Shown in pieces: positions 50,601 through 61,100 of a stretch of DNA of 64,000 bases. Both the position numbers and the translations under genes were made by a program. Source of the stretch: Membranipora membranacea (lineage: Eukaryota > Bryozoa > Gymnolaemata > Cheilostomatida > Membraniporidae); assembly GCA_914767715.1 (NCBI GenBank), contig OU612066.1, positions 17,890,283 to 17,954,282 of the forward strand, written 5' to 3'. The notes under the pieces were generated by a model. It had not been told where the DNA came from. It made no database searches and saw only the letters and a list, made by a program, of their open reading frames with translations. Positions within the stretch are counted from its first letter, which is position 1. Each line of letters opens with the position of its first letter.

Positions 50601-51679
50601 TTGATCAGTTGTAGTGCCGGAATAACAGTACTGGCCTACCTGGTGCTCTGTGAAGATGAGAGAAATTGCTAATGACATGGAAACTGTGGCAATGATGAAC
50701 AGTGACCCAACCCCCTGAAAGTGAAAAGAAAGGCATCAATTGATGACAATATTGTCACATATTTAAACCAAGAAAGGCAGCCACTATAAAAATGCAGTGA
50801 TTTGATAAAAGATTGTGTGATTTTAGCTGAATGTGCAGCTAAATAGCCTAATAATCAGATATGCCAGGATGGTAAAACACCGACTAATACTTGAAATACA
50901 TTTTGGCCCGATGCCTATCAGTGTTTTTCTTGTTAGAGTCTATTGATTTCACAAATAAAACAACAATCAAGCATGTGTAAAAACCTACAGCAGTTATACA
51001 GGCTCTGTATTTTCTGTAGCCTCCAAGTACACACCAAGACAATATAACCCATGTAGTGACAGCTCCTAATGACAGCAAAGTTTGGTCTATCATAAGTGAA
51101 AGCGGAGGCAACTTCCTCGCCAACTCAACTGATCTCGTCATGTCAAACGAGTCAATGACCTTGTCGAATACTTCCACCACATACATCTGATAGATGGAAT
51201 GACAAACAAGCGCAAGGCCGCCAAACTAAAAAAGTAAGATGTGAAGTAAATAATGCTTCACTGCAAACAAGAAATGTCGATAAAATATCAGACACACCTT
51301 ACTTGTGATTTTATATGTTTGACAAATAAATACGGCCGTACTGCAGTTGTTATATCCAAACACAAAATAATTGCCCAAAAATATCAAAGTACTTTTCTAT
51401 GTATCAAGATGAAGACCAAAACAACTATCAACTTTAACACAACCATTATTTGTGCAGCGATCGTTGAGACTTATTGTACCTATGTGTTTACAGACTTACC
51501 AGAATGAGAAATGCATAACTGATAGAGACACACTGCCACTGCTGGACACGTGACGCGTTCCTCTTCTTGATTCTGAACTCGGACCTCCTGCTTAGTAACC
51601 CTCCTGTACTAAGCCTCTCATTTGAATGTGATGTCGGAGTGTTTGAGATAACATACTCAATATTCGGTGTTGATGACAT
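41615..51679 (-). CDS. Tetraspanin with long C-terminal extension and Arg-rich tail
   Basis: Exons (minus): 51500-51679, 50989-51225, 50640-50714, 50218-50304, 49691-49894, 49238-49321, 48140-48267, 44006-44400, 43472-43601, 41966-42127, 41615-41744. The sum is 1812 nt, one frame of 603 aa. The 48-residue N-terminus is basic near the membrane. TM1, TM2 and TM3 are followed by a large extracellular loop with KCCGSNG (C196, C197), PLSCC (230-234), C243 and GC (262-263). This is the full tetraspanin cysteine signature, with N-glycosylation sites at 218, 225 and 236. TM4 is about 272-298, ending WLCCLY. Tetraspanins organise membrane microdomains. Unusual for the family (about 250 aa) is the C-terminal extension of about 300 residues, rich in Pro/Ser/Tyr. 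It has an acidic patch (TETESEEGEE) and a final exon that is almost all Arg/Ser (RRRGGMRRRPSLRRSRSSSR). The 3.7-kb intron 7 hosts three tRNA genes. Confidence 0.9.
42297..42680 (+). mobile_element. tRNA-derived SINE head interrupted by a MITE
   Basis: Removing the MITE at 42327-42614 and one target copy joins TGGCCAAGTGGTAAAAAC to TTTTGTTGCCTCTTGGTCA, then GGGGTCCGATGCCCG. The first part fits a Pol III A box and the last a B box (GGTCCGATGCC, one mismatch from GGTTCGANTCC) at tRNA-like spacing. The 3' extent is not defined. It lies in an intron of the tetraspanin gene on the opposite strand. Confidence 0.55.
42327..42614. mobile_element. hAT-like MITE, copy 1 (288 bp), perfect 8-bp target duplication
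   Basis: The element runs from CACTGAATTAGATTC to GGAATTCAATG. The termini are a short imperfect inverted repeat (CACTGAAT / CATTGAAT). GGTAAAAA flanks it exactly at 42319-42326 and 42615-42622. An inner inverted repeat pairs GGCTGTCCCTAGTAGCA with TTGCTACTAGGGACTGGC. Nearly identical to 45876-46162. Confidence 0.9.
44680..44683 (-). terminator. Pol III T-run terminator of tRNA-Pro copy 1
   Basis: TTTT on the minus strand, four bases past the tRNA 3' end (AATC then TTTT). Confidence 0.75.
44688..44759 (-). tRNA. tRNA-Pro (anticodon UGG), copy 1
   Basis: A 72-nt cloverleaf on the minus strand. The acceptor stem GGCTTGG pairs with TCAAGCC (one G-U), with discriminator C. The anticodon stem CGCGC/GCGCG holds the loop TTTGGGT with UGG. 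The T arm is CCGGG-TTCAAAT-CCCGG. The A box TGGTCTAGGGG and B box GGTTCAAATCC are intact. It resembles canonical animal tRNA-Pro(UGG). It lies in intron 7 of the tetraspanin gene, same strand. Confidence 0.95.
45519..45522 (-). terminator. Pol III T-run terminator of tRNA-Pro copy 2
   Basis: TTTT on the minus strand, four bases past the tRNA 3' end. Confidence 0.75.
45527..45598 (-). tRNA. tRNA-Pro (anticodon UGG), copy 2
   Basis: Identical in all 72 bases to the copy at 44688-44759, with the same stems, UGG anticodon and intact internal promoter boxes. Confidence 0.95.
45876..46162. mobile_element. hAT-like MITE, copy 2 (287 bp), perfect 8-bp target duplication
   Basis: Same element as 42327-42614, here flanked by TATACATA on both sides (45868-45875 and 46163-46170). 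The sister module has the uninterrupted site once (TATACATAGCAATAAA at 45027-45042). The two elements differ by only a few bases, so both insertions are young. Confidence 0.93.
46655..46658 (-). terminator. Pol III T-run terminator of tRNA-Pro copy 3
   Basis: TTTT on the minus strand, four bases past the tRNA 3' end. Confidence 0.75.
46663..46734 (-). tRNA. tRNA-Pro (anticodon UGG), copy 3
   Basis: Identical in all 72 bases to the other two copies. The flanks also match copy 2 closely, including the following TTTT and the preceding GCGCTGATTCAGGTTCAAAG region. Confidence 0.95.
47698..47822. repeat. Degenerate short tandem repeat (TTGCGACATTTTGACGA-like)
   Basis: About six imperfect units of 17-20 bp built from TTGCGACATTT and TTGACGAT words. 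It creates a spurious open frame on the minus strand. It lies within tetraspanin intron 7. Confidence 0.65.
48019..48062. repeat. 44-bp palindrome
   Basis: The halves are complementary at 21 of 22 positions, from CTAACTCAATCA to TGATTGAGTTAG around a TACTATATAGTA centre. It sits 78 bp past the exon 7 donor of the tetraspanin gene, inside the intron. Confidence 0.85.
48545..48604 (+). repeat. G-rich repeat element, copy A
   Basis: CCTGGGCAGGCTGTCAGGTC, a run of 13 Gs (48565-48577), then TGGATGGGGAGGGGGAGACA and GCCTGGG. The ends are partly inverted (CAGGCTGTC / GACAGCCTG). Several G runs could form a quadruplex. The inverse copy is at 49033-49088. Confidence 0.75.
49033..49088 (-). repeat. 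G-rich repeat element, copy B (inverted)
   Basis: Reverse complement of the element at 48545-48604 with a shorter, interrupted G/C tract. Together they form a 56-60-bp inverted repeat about 430 bp apart in tetraspanin intron 6. Confidence 0.75.
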
Positions 51680-53431
51680 TCCTTTGTGCTCACCTATTTA
51701 TAGCATTGTTACCACCATTCTCCTTCAGATCTTTGAAAGAATGAAGAAAGATGTTGTTGAGCAAAAGCAGAATTTTATTCTTGCATGCATGTATACTTTG
51801 CTAAAGAGCTTGATATATATGACATAAATATGGACATAGAACATGTTATATATATCTATATATATGCAAAGTAGTATACATGATTTATAAATATCATCTG
51901 TTTATTACAGATGCCTACACCAGGGAGAATTCTCCCTGCCTACACTCTGACTATAAACAATAACATGTCGAATAATAATGCAACCCCCAGGGACCCATGA
52001 ATAGACAGGCCAACTCTACTATATGCATGGCAAAAATCTGAGTGTGTAAGTAGTAGGTAGTGGTAGGCGACTGTGAGTGTGAGTGACTCTCAATAGAAAG
52101 AAAAAATTGAGAGTCTGGGGTGGCAACCAATTAAGATGATGCATGAATTCTCTCGGAGCCAATTACATCAAATTTTATCTGTATGACATGGGATATTATT
52201 TTGGCAATTTTATGTAAAACCAGAGACTCTCAGGGCCCACTAGCTTGGCATACTCGACAAAATTACAATTCTGATTTAGTTTATCCATAAATCTATTTCA
52301 TCTGCAGTTGCTTTACTCTCTGGTGATTGGATGCAATTATAGTTAACATAACTGACATTAATAATGACAGTTTAATAGTGCAAATGATTATGTCACATAT
52401 ATGTGTCTATAAATTGTCTTGACATAGCTGTATTCTCAAATCTAAAAGTTTTGTCCATAGCGAGCGTCAATGTACAAGCCGGAGCAAATATAAATTTTAC
52501 CTATCTAGTCCATAGGCTAGAAGAACTTCTCCAAAGTTTCCTATTTTTTCCTAGAACCCCTAGTATTTCTCACCTTATTTACAGTGAAATGTAAAAATAA
52601 AGTAGAGTATGTGGTGACCTTGACTATTTTACCCTCTTCTCTCAGACCCTCTACAAGCACAGAGTTCACTTACTAACTTTGGGCCTGAAATATGTCCAAT
52701 TTCATCTCTATTTTTATTTAAAATTTTCTGTGTAGATGTTACTTACTTGTAAGCTAAAGTCAAACAACAAACCCATGACCCTTCTCTTGCAAGAGGTGTG
52801 TAACCAGGGAGAATGGAATATTTAATTACCCTGGTGAATCTTGTTCTCCAGACTGATCCGGCACAGACTATACTTTGCTATGCAAGTTTCAGCTTTGTGT
52901 GACCTGCATGCATGTATGTATTTTGCCCATATCCATGATCAAGATACAGACAAGTTATTCCGAGCAAGCACTAACTCCTTGGTATCCAAACTTGTGGCCG
53001 TAGACCAGTGTCTGAACACCCTCGTTTACTTGGTAATGATGATAAAACAGACAGCTTCATCAGCTAGGAAACATGCGGAGGAGTACTTCATCCCTAGTGC
53101 GTCAACCACCCTCCACTACCAGAGATTGTGTTTCATCCGTACTGCCAAGGACTGGAATGCCCTACCTACTGGGAGCCCACTTATTGTCCCCATGTGTGTA
53201 TAACCCTCAAAAGCTGTTCCAGTATCCAAATTGATGCAGACCAGAAGTGTTAAATGACATACAAGAAAAACAGTTTCTCATGTCACAGCAGATGCTGGCG
53301 CTGGAAACTAGACTTATCAAGGTACAAATCAAGGAAAAAATTTAACTCATAACTATTGATATGTGTTGGATTTATTCAAGCTAAAGGTGTCACCTGATTA
53401 CTGAATCAAACATTGTAGGACTTGTGGCGAC
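51680..53431. other. Divergent intergenic region between tetraspanin and phosphatase genes
   Basis: It should contain both promoters. A LINE relic lies at about 52800-53220. TATAAATAG on the minus strand (51702-51694) is only 15 bp from the tetraspanin ATG, too close to be assigned as its TATA box. A (TA)-rich stretch lies near 51848-51866. Confidence 0.5.
52800..53220 (+). pseudogene. LINE ORF2 C-terminal relic
   Basis: The open frame at 52841-53203 ends EEYFIPSASTTLHYQRLCFI and RTAKDWNALPTG. This matches the SxxPRTIxxWNxLP-type signature at the end of Jockey/CR1/RTE-like ORF2 proteins. The upstream part has no recognisable RT blocks. It is truncated and lies just upstream of the phosphatase gene. 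Confidence 0.65.
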
Positions 53432-56400
53432 ATGGAGCTTAGTGAGAAAAACGCTGATATGTTGAAGGACATAGACACATTCATGTTTGACTGTGATGGT
53501 AAGCTGTCTACGAGTTGAAGTTTTCAATACACCAGTTGTATCCAGATGTTTCAGGCGTCATGCACTGTTTCAGTCTATAATATGAGTTGTAAAGCTTCTT
53601 CAATTGTTTTGATGCTCACGTTGCTATAAGAATAGTCTTAGTGTTCAAATTGCTAACGAGTCTATTATAACACATTTCACAATTCAGGACTCTAACCGCT
53701 AACCACGTGTTTTTTGTATTTAAGGTGTCTTGTGGGATGAGAAGGCACAGGCTACTGAAGGAGCTGTGGAAACACTGAACTTGATGAGAAGCTTGGTAAG
53801 CTTATTTAATGTTTATTCATTGTTTGCGTCGTTCATGCAGAAAAAGGAACCCTCCTGTATGGTATAGCTCCATTCATGAAGTGCTGTCACCAGCCACTGC
53901 ATGTCCGGCCTTGTAGTTACATGCTTCATGCTGGATTACAGCTTTCAACGGTTGAAGAGTGGCGCTTATGACTTGGAAACCTAGTCGCCACTATACAACA
54001 TCTCCTAGCGCACACCTCGGTGCAGTCATTTTCAGCATTGACAGATAGCAACATTATGAGGAAGAATTGACATGCACAATGCATTTCTTTGTTCGCTGGT
54101 TTCTACCTTGTTCTACCTCAATCTATTTTCTATTTCAACTTAATGTACATCTAGTAGCTTCTATGAGGGAGAAATTTGAATTCAATTTCACAAAGATTAG
54201 ATTTTTTGTTTGGATAAAACTGTATGTCACCTACGCTTCTCCATCTCTCTGTCAATATAAGGTACAATTGAAAATTTAAATACTGATTGCATAAGTGTAT
54301 ATACTATAAGTAGAGTAGACAACACTCAGCCTCGTACGACTGCAGTAAAATACTTTGATTTTTACTTGATAGGGAAAGAGGATTTTCTTTGTCACAAATA
54401 ATAGCTCAAAGACCAGGAAGCAATATGCTGAGCGGTGCAACTCACTGGGCTTCAAAGCTGAAGAGGTAAGTAATAGTGGTCTTATCCTTAAATGTTATTA
54501 ACTTTTAATACCTTTGAGGGCATCATACTCACATGAACTTTAAAAAGTACAAAGAGTGCCTGACTTGGATATTTGTGTATAGGGTGTTTGGACGCAGGGG
54601 ATACAGAATCTGCTCTTTTTATTTCGCTGGTTATGGTAGTCCTCCTGGGGGTTAAGCTACTACTCTCCGGTTCCATCTCGACAGTGGATTTTTTATGTCT
54701 CTTTGTTAGTTCCTGTGGGGTCTCCTATGGGTAATAAATATAATTATATACAATATTGAAATATTATTGGCTGCTGTCTCACAAAATTGACGCAAAAGAG
54801 TAACGAAACAGTGCAAATTTGACTTACCTTGACCATAGATAGTTCTTTATTAGAGCATTATTGACCACATACGTGAGAAACGGACATCTCAGCATTGTAT
54901 CACAGAGAAAGGACATATCCTTACTCTGTGATTGTATGTATTTTCTGTGCCCAGTGTTTATTTCTGCAGTTGCTTCATCTTGTAGAATGAGATTGTTTGT
55001 ACTGCATGGTTGATGGCTGCTTATCTCAAAGATGTCCTGAAGTTTGAAGGCAAGGCATATGTTATTGGTGGACCAGCCATGGCTACGGAGTTTGAGAACA
55101 AAGGCATTGACTTCGTCGGACCAGGAGTGAGTAAGGCTTAGTTCATAGCATACCTTGTGTACAAAATGTAGTCAACAGCAAGAGGAAGTTGCAGCGTTTT
55201 GCCACCTTGAGTAGCATGTAGCAATGTAAATGTACATGAAACAAAGGAGTAGAGACTGATTCCTTGATGCAGCTTTACCGTGTTTTCAGTATATATGTTT
55301 CAAAGGGGAAAGAACCTAGTAGTAGAATACTTGGTTGAGCCAAGAGTGAAACTAACGAATTCTTCTGTGTATAGAATATTTTCATAATTTATTTCAAATT
55401 AACTGTAATTATGGGTTGTCTCCTTTTGTATTTTAAATTCGCAACACTGATTCAAAATTATATGGTTTGGATGGATAATATCTGCATTATATGGACCTAA
55501 GTTGTGACAGGGAAGGTATCGTAAGGGAAGCTACCGACATGAAAAAAACAGAACCTTAGCTGGTAGGTTACAGACAGAAAATATACATTGGAAGTATAGT
55601 TTGGCTAGTGGGGTAATCTTAAACTCCGATCCCATATTTTGATAGCATATGCAGGAATCCTTTCAGGACCTAATGCCCTATTATTTTGAATTCATGAATA
55701 TTAAGTCAGGTCTCTAAATTCAATTCCATGTGCATTTAATCCACTTTAAATTTCAGGCGAGGTAATTGTAATGATCGCAATTTGATAACATTTTTTCTTC
55801 TACTTGTACAGATTGAGACATACGGAGATGGTAAAGGCTATGCATATTACCTAGAGGCGGAGCTTGACCCAGATATCACAGCAGTAGCCGTAGGCTTCGA
55901 TCCTTACATCAATTTTGTGAAGGTGATGAAAGCTGCCTCTTATATACAAAGAGAAGGCTGTCACTATGTGGCAACTAATCTGGATAGCTTTCTACCGACA
56001 AAAGGGGATAAACGAATACCAGGTGAATAACGTTACGGATTGTCAATATAGCATGTTATCAATATTTCAATTAGGACGTAGATTGGGGCTAGAACAATCA
56101 ATCAACCATCCTCCCATAATTGAACTCATACCCACGACTCCTAGTCTTTTCACGCGGCTTCATTTTTTTCGTTTTATCCAAAAACAAAAACATAGCCGCA
56201 TGACGAGGCTACACGACTCCTGTGTCACCTGTTGTCTGTCAGTGAATGGCTAGCATACCATCCCATTATTATTATCACCATTTTTGGAGCCTCTTCGCAC
56301 TGACTTACCTCCTACATATTTGCCTTTCGATTAGGCAAATATGTTTTCCAACCGACAACATATGTAGTTCCAACAAACAGTGAACTATTTGACAGCTTGA

Positions 56401-58163
56401 AATCTAGGTGGTGTTGTCCGCTCGGCAAAGAATGATGGCAGTCTTTAGTCGATAGACCTCCCTGGATACTTAGGGAGAACAAGTCTTCCCACAGGCCTAC
56501 TGTAATTTGTGCAAGTCCGGTGTTTGAGTGCCCCAATGGGTGATGCCATTTCTCTCACCTTCATGAAAAGGCAGTGCCCGAGTGCCCCAGTGCTTGAGTG
56601 CCCGAGTTGTTAATGCCTTTTATGATAGTGAGAAAAGTGGCAATGACCAATGGGATGGGGCATTTGTACTATTTTTAACAGGTCCTCTCAACACCTTTTT
56701 AAGATATTAAAATGCTTTTATCACCTATATGAGACACAGGGCAAGGTGTTACGGGAACAGTGGAAAAATAAAATGTGTCGTAATCATAAAGGTGGGGCCC
56801 GGCTCTCGGTCAGAAATCAAACATATCAGTCAGAGCATACCAGTAACCAACTCAGTACCACTTCCTCGGTTACACATAGCATGGCATAAGGGCAAGTCTG
56901 ATTGAACAGGCTGAGCGAAAGAAATCATTTATCAAATATCTATTCACAGAATTTACAGAGAAATAATATAAGATCAGAGTTAAAGATGGAAATGAAATAG
57001 TTTGTGGCACGTCCGGTAGGTTGAGTGCCCCAGTGGTTGAGGCCTTTTCTTTCTCTTGGCCAAAAGCCTCGATCATTGGGGCACCTGACCTGTTGGACTT
57101 TGCTGTAACCGATGTGTTAGATAGCTGACAGTGATCCGTTCACAGTGACCAGTCACCATTAACTCACAGCTTTTTTTATGATGACACATTTAAATTTTCC
57201 CATAAATTCTCATAAATGTGATAAAAGCATTGCAATTTATATAAAGGTGTTGAGATGACCTTGGGATAATAAATCAAATGCTGTCTGGCACATCCGTTGG
57301 TCCGGATGAAAGTTTGATCTGAAAATTATCACTAAATGCTTTGAAGTTGTCTCCTTTTTCAGTGAATTTTAGAGGGCAACTCCTAAATAAGCAACAAAAT
57401 ATGAATTGAATGACCATTTAAATCATCCGAAAAGTGCGATCTGTTGTCTCTTTCCACCTGATCATTAAAGGATTCAGTTTTTTATTCTCCCTACTCATAA
57501 ACTAACGTCTTGCCTCTATGTGAATAATAAAAAATAACACGGTGTTGATTTGGTGAATTTCAGGTACTGGTTCGCTGGTAAACTTTGTGACAACTGCTGC
57601 TCAAAAGGATCCTATAGTTGTCGGCAAACCATCCACATTGTCTAGAGAGATACTTGAAGCTACCCATGGAAGCTTCAACCCAGAACGTACTGTCATGGTT
57701 GGCGACAGGTAAAGATTTGAAAGGACATAATTTAATTGATTTTAAAACACTGTTGGAATTGTTTTTGTGGATCCTACGTCTATTTGTGGCTCTAAATATT
57801 TATAACACATCAAACCAATATATCAAAGTCCACAATTTATATTCCTGCAGTGTGAAGCAGACCTCTGCAATATATACATTTGAAATAAATGACCAACAAT
57901 GACCCTCAAATTCAGCCTTGATCAACTCTCACTATCTTGTTTACCATTACTATTCACTCTCTGCTATGTTTTTTTTTAGGCTGGACACTGATATTAATTT
58001 TGGCAACAGCTGCGGGTTCAAGACTATATTTGTTCTCACTGGCGTAAACAAGTTATCTCATATGCAGGAGCACATGACCAGTAACTCTATAGAACATCAG
58101 AAACTGGTGCCTACTTTCTATGCTTCCTCTGTAGGCGCCATCAAACAGTTTTTATCAGAGTAA
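53432..58163 (+). CDS. HAD phosphatase, phosphoglycolate/pyridoxal phosphatase family (PGP/PDXP-like)
   Basis: Exons 53432-53498, 53725-53795, 54373-54465, 54986-55126, 55812-56022, 57564-57708 and 57980-58163 sum to 912 nt, encoding 303 aa (normal for PGP/PDXP). HAD motifs are all present: I, DCDGVLW with nucleophile D20 and acid D22; II, FVTNNSS (52-58); III, GKPS with K216; IV, VGDRLDTDI with D242 and D247. The segment between motifs II and III is the cap domain that sets substrate choice (C2 type by family). Members hydrolyse 2-phosphoglycolate and related glycolytic side products, pyridoxal 5'-phosphate, or cofilin phosphate. Invertebrate proteins are often co-orthologous to both vertebrate genes, so I give no symbol. 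It has no signal peptide and is expected to be cytosolic. All splice sites are GT-AG. Confidence 0.95.
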
Positions 58164-61100
58164 ATTATTTTTTTGATTTTATGAATTGTTTTTCTCTGTG
58201 ATGCGTAATGTGGAAATTTTTTTCTATTATGTGCAAAACTTTGTTTCATACTATGGTACATATGGTATGTATGACAAAATGTTAGCAAAAAGTTTTCCGG
58301 TGCACGAATAGAAAAATACAAGATCGTGATTGCGTTAAAAAAATTTGTGTCACTGTTACCTATATTTATATAACTGCAAATGTGAGTATGATATTTTAAT
58401 GGCTCTGGTATTTTATGCTGGAAAACCGGGTAGCTCTTCCGTAGCCTAGGTTCAACAAATACGAATCATTGTGATTCTGTTAAAGAAATTTTTGTGTCAC
58501 AGTTATCTAATGTGAGTACGATATTTTATTGTCCCTGTTTTTATGCTGGAAAACTAGGTAGCTCTTCCGTAGCCTCAATGCAATCAAACAGGTTAAATCA
58601 GAGGAATCTTTTAAGACATTGGAATTTTATTTATCATCTCATCGGTGTGAAGATTGTGCTGTTCACATTTTTGTTGTCCACTACCGCGTGAGTTTGAGGT
58701 GCGGAAATTGAACATGTGTTAGATCGAATAACAACAATGATTATTTAAAAATATAAAATTACATGTGTTATTACGTTTAAAAGATTACCTGCAGAACGCA
58801 GACGTTTATTCATTTTTGAAGAGAGCATGTGTGATTTATTTTGCTGGCAAACACATGCTGTGTCACCATGCTCCTCAGTATATTGCCAACTTCCCGGCCC
58901 CAGACTGTTTCTTTTGGCTCGGATTAGACGGTTTTTTGTATTATTTTACATTCTGTTTATTACCGTGACCTTGCTCACAAGGCTTTACCACTTGTTGTTG
59001 CTCTTAGCTCATAGCTGTGGAGAAGACCAATCCGATTATATTTTTTATGGCATACGATCAACTGTTGCGTAAACTATTTTTGCCAGATATCTACCTCGCT
59101 CGCTCGCTTGCTCTAAGATTCTGTGTTTAGTGAAGCTACGTGAAAGAGTGTCCGGCGTTGCTGTGATCATTTCTACCCTTTAGTTCGATGTAACGAAAGT
59201 TATAGCCATTGGACTTGTTGATAAAGGAATATATAAACTTTGAGCCTAACAGTGAATCAGTATTTTGTTCCGAAGAGAGTGTCCAACATTGTCAAGCGTT
59301 AAGTTGAAAGTTAAGTTCACGGGTATTTGTCTGCTGACGCCTGAAAATCATGCAAATTAGATTTTTGCTGATGAATTTATCTGTAAAATTGGGGCTTCAT
59401 AGTTTACTATGTAAGTAATTTGTTCCCAATATGAGGGTCCGCTCAGACATACTCATTGACAATCAGCAGTTGTCAGCCAAGTTTGTGGGTTTTCGTATGC
59501 TGGCGTATGAAAATCATGGCAGTGAGATTGTCAATGAAAAGATGCATAAACTCCAAAATTACAGTCAATGATGCCAAGTAATTAGTCCCGAAGACAGACA
59601 GAGTCATTGCTAAACAGAAGTTGTCATTTAATTCGATGGGAACTTTATGCTGGCGACAACACCGCAGAAGTTAAATTATGTGTTGTTCGCACTAGAAAGG
59701 CACAGAATAGTTTTGGGGTAATTTTTGTTTTTCCCTCCCATGTCCTGAGTTCAATTCAAAATGAGACATGAATCCTCAACCCCTGGATCAAATGAATACA
59801 AATATATGCAGTTAGTAAATGTGAACTTGTATACTAAAATAGTAAGTCAGAATGTTTATGAGGTGTTTTTATAGAAACTAATTACAAGACCTTACCATCA
59901 AAGAATAAATATAAGCTAGAGTTTGGTTCAGCTAGTATTGGGTGACTTAATTTTAGCTAGTATTGGGTGACTTTATTTTAGCTAGTTACATGGGATCTCA
60001 TGTTAAGCAAAGAGGGTAAGTATAACTTACTTAGCAATACATTTCACTATTCCGAGCATGTGTGAAAGATAAACTTTCCTCCATTTTATATACCATTATA
60101 TACTTTTATATTCTATATATGTTATATGGGGTGTATGGAAATTATCACATAACAACATTTCATAGAGAAATTCCCACATGATATGTTGCGTCCCTTGTAA
60201 ACACATGTTTTTTAATACATGTGCAATCTGGCTTTCGTCATTGGGTAAGACCAACACATTACATTGCATATCTCATACTGGGTAATTCTTTTGCAAAAAA
60301 AGTTGTACTTAAGCCGGGCTATTACTGGTACAATTTTTAAGCTTTAAGTTTAATTATCTACTTCCTCCTAAGTGTAAAGATGTCATATCTGACCTGCAAA
60401 CAAATTATTACCATAGCCCCTCGTGCCAGAGTGGAACTGATTAGGTCAAAGCTATATCTTACCCTACTGATTTAAATATTTCATTTTTATAAGTTCAATT
60501 AGGATCTTGTCTGACCAATGAACCCCTTCAGTTCTCCGTCTGACTGGGATCTCATCACTAGATTCTAAGATTAATATAATCCTGTACAGATATAAACCTC
60601 TAAGGTGATAATCTGACAGTTGGTTAGAGTCGATGGTGGTGGTTGAACTCTGCTGGTCATCTTTATTTTCCTACTCCAAGTCATTCACTCGTAATAATTG
60701 GCACAAGCTCGTAAATAGCTTGACGGACACTCAGTTATTAGCAAAAATTCCGTCACCCAAATATTTACTAATGACATCACGCATTAATATGTTTCCAGAT
60801 AATTAGCTTTGCCCTGAATCAATTACTTTAAAAAAGTCAACTTATCTCCAAATTTAATCAACGATATCCTCTACAGGTACAAAATCATTGAGCATTAAAT
60901 TATTTGTTTACAAACGACTGATGTAAGTTTGTGTAGGGCGACTTCTACTGACTGCATTTTGTGGAATGCCTGTTTATGATTTCCAGTTTCGTCATGAATC
61001 ACATATCCTTTGTATCGCATAAACTAAACAAGCTTTCAAGCATGTATCCTAGTTTTTTTAACAGTATTCGGTGGCTTTGTCAAAGCTAGGCTACTGACCT

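Noticed and set aside
50884-50988. Extension of tetraspanin exon 2 to 50884
   Set aside because: Using the donor at 50988 joins TM3 in frame (CITA-GVGSLFIIA). The extension would add an extra hydrophobic run and break the phase.
51694-51702. TATAAATAG as the tetraspanin TATA box
   Set aside because: It is only 15 bp upstream of the ATG, so initiation 25-30 bp downstream would fall inside the coding region.
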